From Terriglobia bacterium (GTDB lineage Bacteria > Acidobacteriota > Terriglobia > Bryobacterales > Bryobacteraceae), in contig JAJPHS010000056.1 of the NCBI GenBank assembly GCA_021325175.1, forward strand, positions 1-64,000: DNA of 64,000 bases, written 5' to 3'. Position numbers and translations under genes: made by a program. Below the pieces are notes generated by a model. It ran no database searches and was not told where the DNA came from. It saw nothing but the letters and a program-made list of their open reading frames with translations. Positions 61,526-64,000 of the stretch are shown here, one piece after another. Each line of letters begins with the position of its first letter. The stretch's first letter is position 1.

Positions 61526-64000
61526 TCAATCTCCATAAACTGGCTCCGCCTCCAGCGTCTCCGGATGCCGTTTCCTCCACCATTCGAGCAGCGCGGACAT
61601 ATACGTATAAACCACCGGCGTCAAATACAACGTCACCATCTGCGAGATCAGCAAGCCGCCGCACACCGCCAATCCCAAAGGTCGCCGCGCTTCCCCGCCC
61701 GAGCCGTAGCCGAGCGCCATCGGCACTGCGCCCAGCAGCGCCGCCCACGTCGTCATCATGATTGGACGGAAGCGGATCAGGCAGCCTTCATAAATCGCCT
61801 CCGACGGCGTCTTGTTCCCCTTGCGCTCGGCTTCGAGCGCAAAGTCGATCTGCATAATCGCGTTCTTCTTCACCAATCCGACCAGCAGCACCAGCCCGAC
61901 GAAGGAATATATGTTCAGATCGACGCGGAAAACAATCAGCGTCGCCAGCGCGCCCAGGCAGGCCGATGGCAGTCCGGAAAGAATCGTGAAGGGATGAATA
62001 TAGCTCTCATACAGCACGCCCAGAACGATGTACACCACCCCGATAGCGACAATCAGCAGCACCGTCAGATTCTTGAGCGAGGCCTGAAATACCTGCGCGG
62101 TTCCGGTGAACATCACCTGCATTGTGTCGGGAAGCGTGTGAGCCGCCACCACGCTCAGCCGGTCCACCGCCTCGCCCAGCGAAACGCCGTCCTTCAAGTT
62201 GAACGAAATCGTGACCGAAGGCAGCACGGAAGTGTGATTGATCGTCTGCGGCATCGCATCGTCCTTGACCTTCACCACTTCCTTCAGGGGAATCAAAGCG
62301 CCGTTGGAGGCATGGAAATAGATTTTCGACAGGTAATCCGAATACGCCTGATATTTTTGCTGGATCTCCATCAGCACCTGGTACTGATTGGTGGGCGAAT
62401 AAATCGTCGAGCTCCACTTCGGGCCATAGCCGGAATAAAGCGCGTTTTCGATCTGCGTCACGTCCAGGCCAAGCGACGCCGCGCGGTCGCGATCCACAAT
62501 CACGTTCACCCGCGGGCTCTTGATCTGCAAATCGGTATTGACATCGACGACGTAATCGGTCTCCTTCTGCACCGCCTCCAGCAGCCGGTTCGATTCCCGC
62601 GCTAGCGCCTCCGTATCCGGACTCAATACCGTGAGCTCATACGCCGCGCGCGAGCCCCGCGTTCCGATATTGATCGTCGGGGGAACGCGCATGAACGTCT
62701 GAAATCCGGCGAAGCGGCCGATCTTGGGCCGCAGCTCATCCATCACCTGCGCCATGGTCATGGTGCGCTGGTTGGCCGGCTTCAGAATGATATTCATGCT
62801 GGCTTCATTGCCGCCGTGCCCGCCGAATCCTCCGCCGACGCTGGACATGAACGTATCCACGTTCGGATCGTTGGCCACAATGTCGGCCACCGCCTGCTGG
62901 TACTTCAGCATTTCGTAAAAGGAAGTGCCTTGCGCCGCCACCATCTGCAAATTGATCTGGTCAATATCCTGATCCGGAATAAATCCCTTCGGAACCTTGG
63001 CGAACAGGTACAGCGTCGCGCCGATCACCACGAAAAACATCACCGCCATCACCGGCCGGTATTTCAAAACCCGCTTCAGGCTCCACTCGTAAAGCTTGAA
63101 CTGCCAATTGAAGAACCACTCGGTGGCCCGATAAATCACGTTGTGGCGTTTGTTGGGATCGTGCGCCTTCAGGAAGCGGCTGCACAACATCGGCGTCATG
63201 GTGATCGAAACCACGCCCGAAATCAGGATCGCCACCGTGATCGTCACCGCGAATTCCCGGAACAGGCGGCCCAAAATTCCCCCCATGAACAGAATCGGGA
63301 TGAACACCGCCGCCAGCGAAACAGTCATCGATACGATGGTGAAGCCGATCTCTTTCGAGCCCTTCAGTGCCGCCTCAAACGGCGGCTCGCCCAGCTCGAT
63401 ATGCCGCACGATGTTTTCGAGCATCACGATCGCGTCGTCCACGATGAAGCCGATCGCCAGGATCAGCGCCATCATCGACATGTTGTCCAGGCTGAAATCC
63501 AACGCCGCCATCACCGCCAGCGTCCCCAGCACGGTGAACGGCAGCGCCAGAGAGGGAATCGTCGTGGCTGAGATGTTTCGCAGGAAAAAGAAAATCACGC
63601 CCACCACCAGCACCAGCGTGATCAGCATCGTGATCTCGATATCATCGAACGCGCGCCGGATGCTCACCGAGCGGTCGCCGCGAACCATAAGCGTCAGCGC
63701 CGGGGGAAGCTGCTCCCGGAACAGCGGGATCAGCCCGCGCACCCGATCGGTCACCTCCACCGTATTGGTCCCCGGCTGCCGCATTACCATCAGCGTCACC
63801 GCCCGATTGGCGCGCAACTTGTTCGTCTTCTCGTCGCGCGTGTAGACCCAGGAAGCCTGTTTATCATCCTGCACGCTGTCGATGACGTTGGCCACATCTT
63901 CCAGGTGAACCGGACGCCCGTTCTGATACGCAATGGTCAGCTTGCGGAACTGCGCCGCGTTGTAAAGCTGGCCGTTGGCGTAGATGTTGTACTCCATCTT
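61526..64000 (-). CDS. RND efflux transporter permease (MdtB-like), N-terminus outside window
   Basis: The window holds about 825 C-terminal residues; roughly 210 N-terminal residues lie beyond position 64000. The TM4 relay GFIVDDAIVMLENIV, IMMTTWAALLGAVPMA and the end CGGLLISQMVTLYLTPVVYTYM match the neighbour at 58351, clearly a paralogue from an old duplication. A Gly/His-rich segment GGGFGGHGGNE is specific to this copy. Pairing of two RND genes in tandem is typical of MdtBC. It is first in the operon relative to the 58351 gene. Confidence 0.92.
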   Translation of the reverse strand, partial: KMEYNIYANGQLYNAAQFRKLTIAYQNGRPVHLEDVANVIDSVQDDKQASWVYTRDEKTNKLRANRAVTLMVMRQPGTNTVEVTDRVRGLIPLFREQLPPALTLMVRGDRSVSIRRAFDDIEITMLITLVLVVGVIFFFLRNISATTIPSLALPFTVLGTLAVMAALDFSLDNMSMMALILAIGFIVDDAIVMLENIVRHIELGEPPFEAALKGSKEIGFTIVSMTVSLAAVFIPILFMGGILGRLFREFAVTITVAILISGVVSITMTPMLCSRFLKAHDPNKRHNVIYRATEWFFNWQFKLYEWSLKRVLKYRPVMAVMFFVVIGATLYLFAKVPKGFIPDQDIDQINLQMVAAQGTSFYEMLKYQQAVADIVANDPNVDTFMSSVGGGFGGHGGNEASMNIILKPANQRTMTMAQVMDELRPKIGRFAGFQTFMRVPPTINIGTRGSRAAYELTVLSPDTEALARESNRLLEAVQKETDYVVDVNTDLQIKSPRVNVIVDRDRAASLGLDVTQIENALYSGYGPKWSSTIYSPTNQYQVLMEIQQKYQAYSDYLSKIYFHASNGALIPLKEVVKVKDDAMPQTINHTSVLPSVTISFNLKDGVSLGEAVDRLSVVAAHTLPDTMQVMFTGTAQVFQASLKNLTVLLIVAIGVVYIVLGVLYESYIHPFTILSGLPSACLGALATLIVFRVDLNIYSFVGLVLLVGLVKKNAIMQIDFALEAERKGNKTPSEAIYEGCLIRFRPIMMTTWAALLGAVPMALGYGSGGEARRPLGLAVCGGLLISQMVTLYLTPVVYTYMSALLEWWRKRHPETLEAEPVYGD

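Overview
The window is a GC-rich bacterial chromosome segment (64 kb) with dense gene packing on both strands. It has no rRNA, tRNA, CRISPR array, insertion sequence or phage module that I can recognise. The gene content points to Acidobacteriota, most likely the Solibacter/Bryobacter side. The pointers are a VWFA-related secreted protein paired with a conserved partner, a dnaK-dnaJ-hspR operon, a MlaE-MlaF-MlaD locus, many secreted M20/TolB-like/ThuA proteins, and RND pumps. This assignment is inferred from gene families; no phylogenetic marker was computed.

Layout. 0-5 kb (minus): a NarL-type histidine kinase and response regulator (the regulator is cut by the window edge), then oligopeptidase B downstream of galE. 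5-12.3 kb (plus): a small AT-hook-like protein, a crotonase-fold protein, a secreted M20 peptidase, a 1283-residue membrane protein made of two fused homologous halves, and a CHAD protein. 12.3-17.9 kb: a small MCDYSL-type protein, an RND pump with its adaptor, and a lipoprotein. 18-21.4 kb: a cold-shock protein with clear promoter and terminator, then a receiver-HisKA_2 kinase followed by a hybrid kinase whose catalytic residues are nearly all lost. 21.4-25.1 kb: the dnaK-dnaJ-hspR heat-shock operon. 25.1-31.3 kb: an M20 peptidase, rfbD, and a tightly packed RraA / ThDP enzyme / MmgE-PrpD cassette. 31.3-36.4 kb: a P1 (S58) peptidase, the Mla-type lipid transport genes, a YdjC/ChbG deacetylase and a TetR regulator. 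36.4-42.2 kb: SDR, HNH nuclease, ThuA and TolB-like proteins, then a short Hsp70 homologue overlapping a cyclase-family gene. 42.3-47.3 kb: a receiver-GGDEF(degenerate)-EAL protein, yebC-ruvC, and a TlpA-like thioredoxin. 47.3-57.4 kb: a bla-like operon (MBL-fold hydrolase, BlaI, M56 peptidase), an alpha/beta hydrolase-PfkB-rhomboid operon, a methyltransferase, a VWFA-related pair, and murB. 58.3-64 kb (minus): two tandem MdtBC-like RND pumps, the upstream one cut by the window end.

Cross-cutting features. Many genes overlap their neighbour by exactly 4 nt (ATGA or GTGA), which suggests translational coupling. At least eight operon-leading genes lack a Shine-Dalgarno and instead carry a TAnnnT -10-like hexamer 6-9 nt before the start codon, which fits leaderless transcription; other genes have good Shine-Dalgarno sequences. 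Several signalling or enzyme proteins carry degenerate active sites: the pseudokinase at 19.5 kb, the GGDKF protein at 42.3 kb, the MlaF Walker B and the crotonase glutamates. These are the best candidates for unusual biology here.
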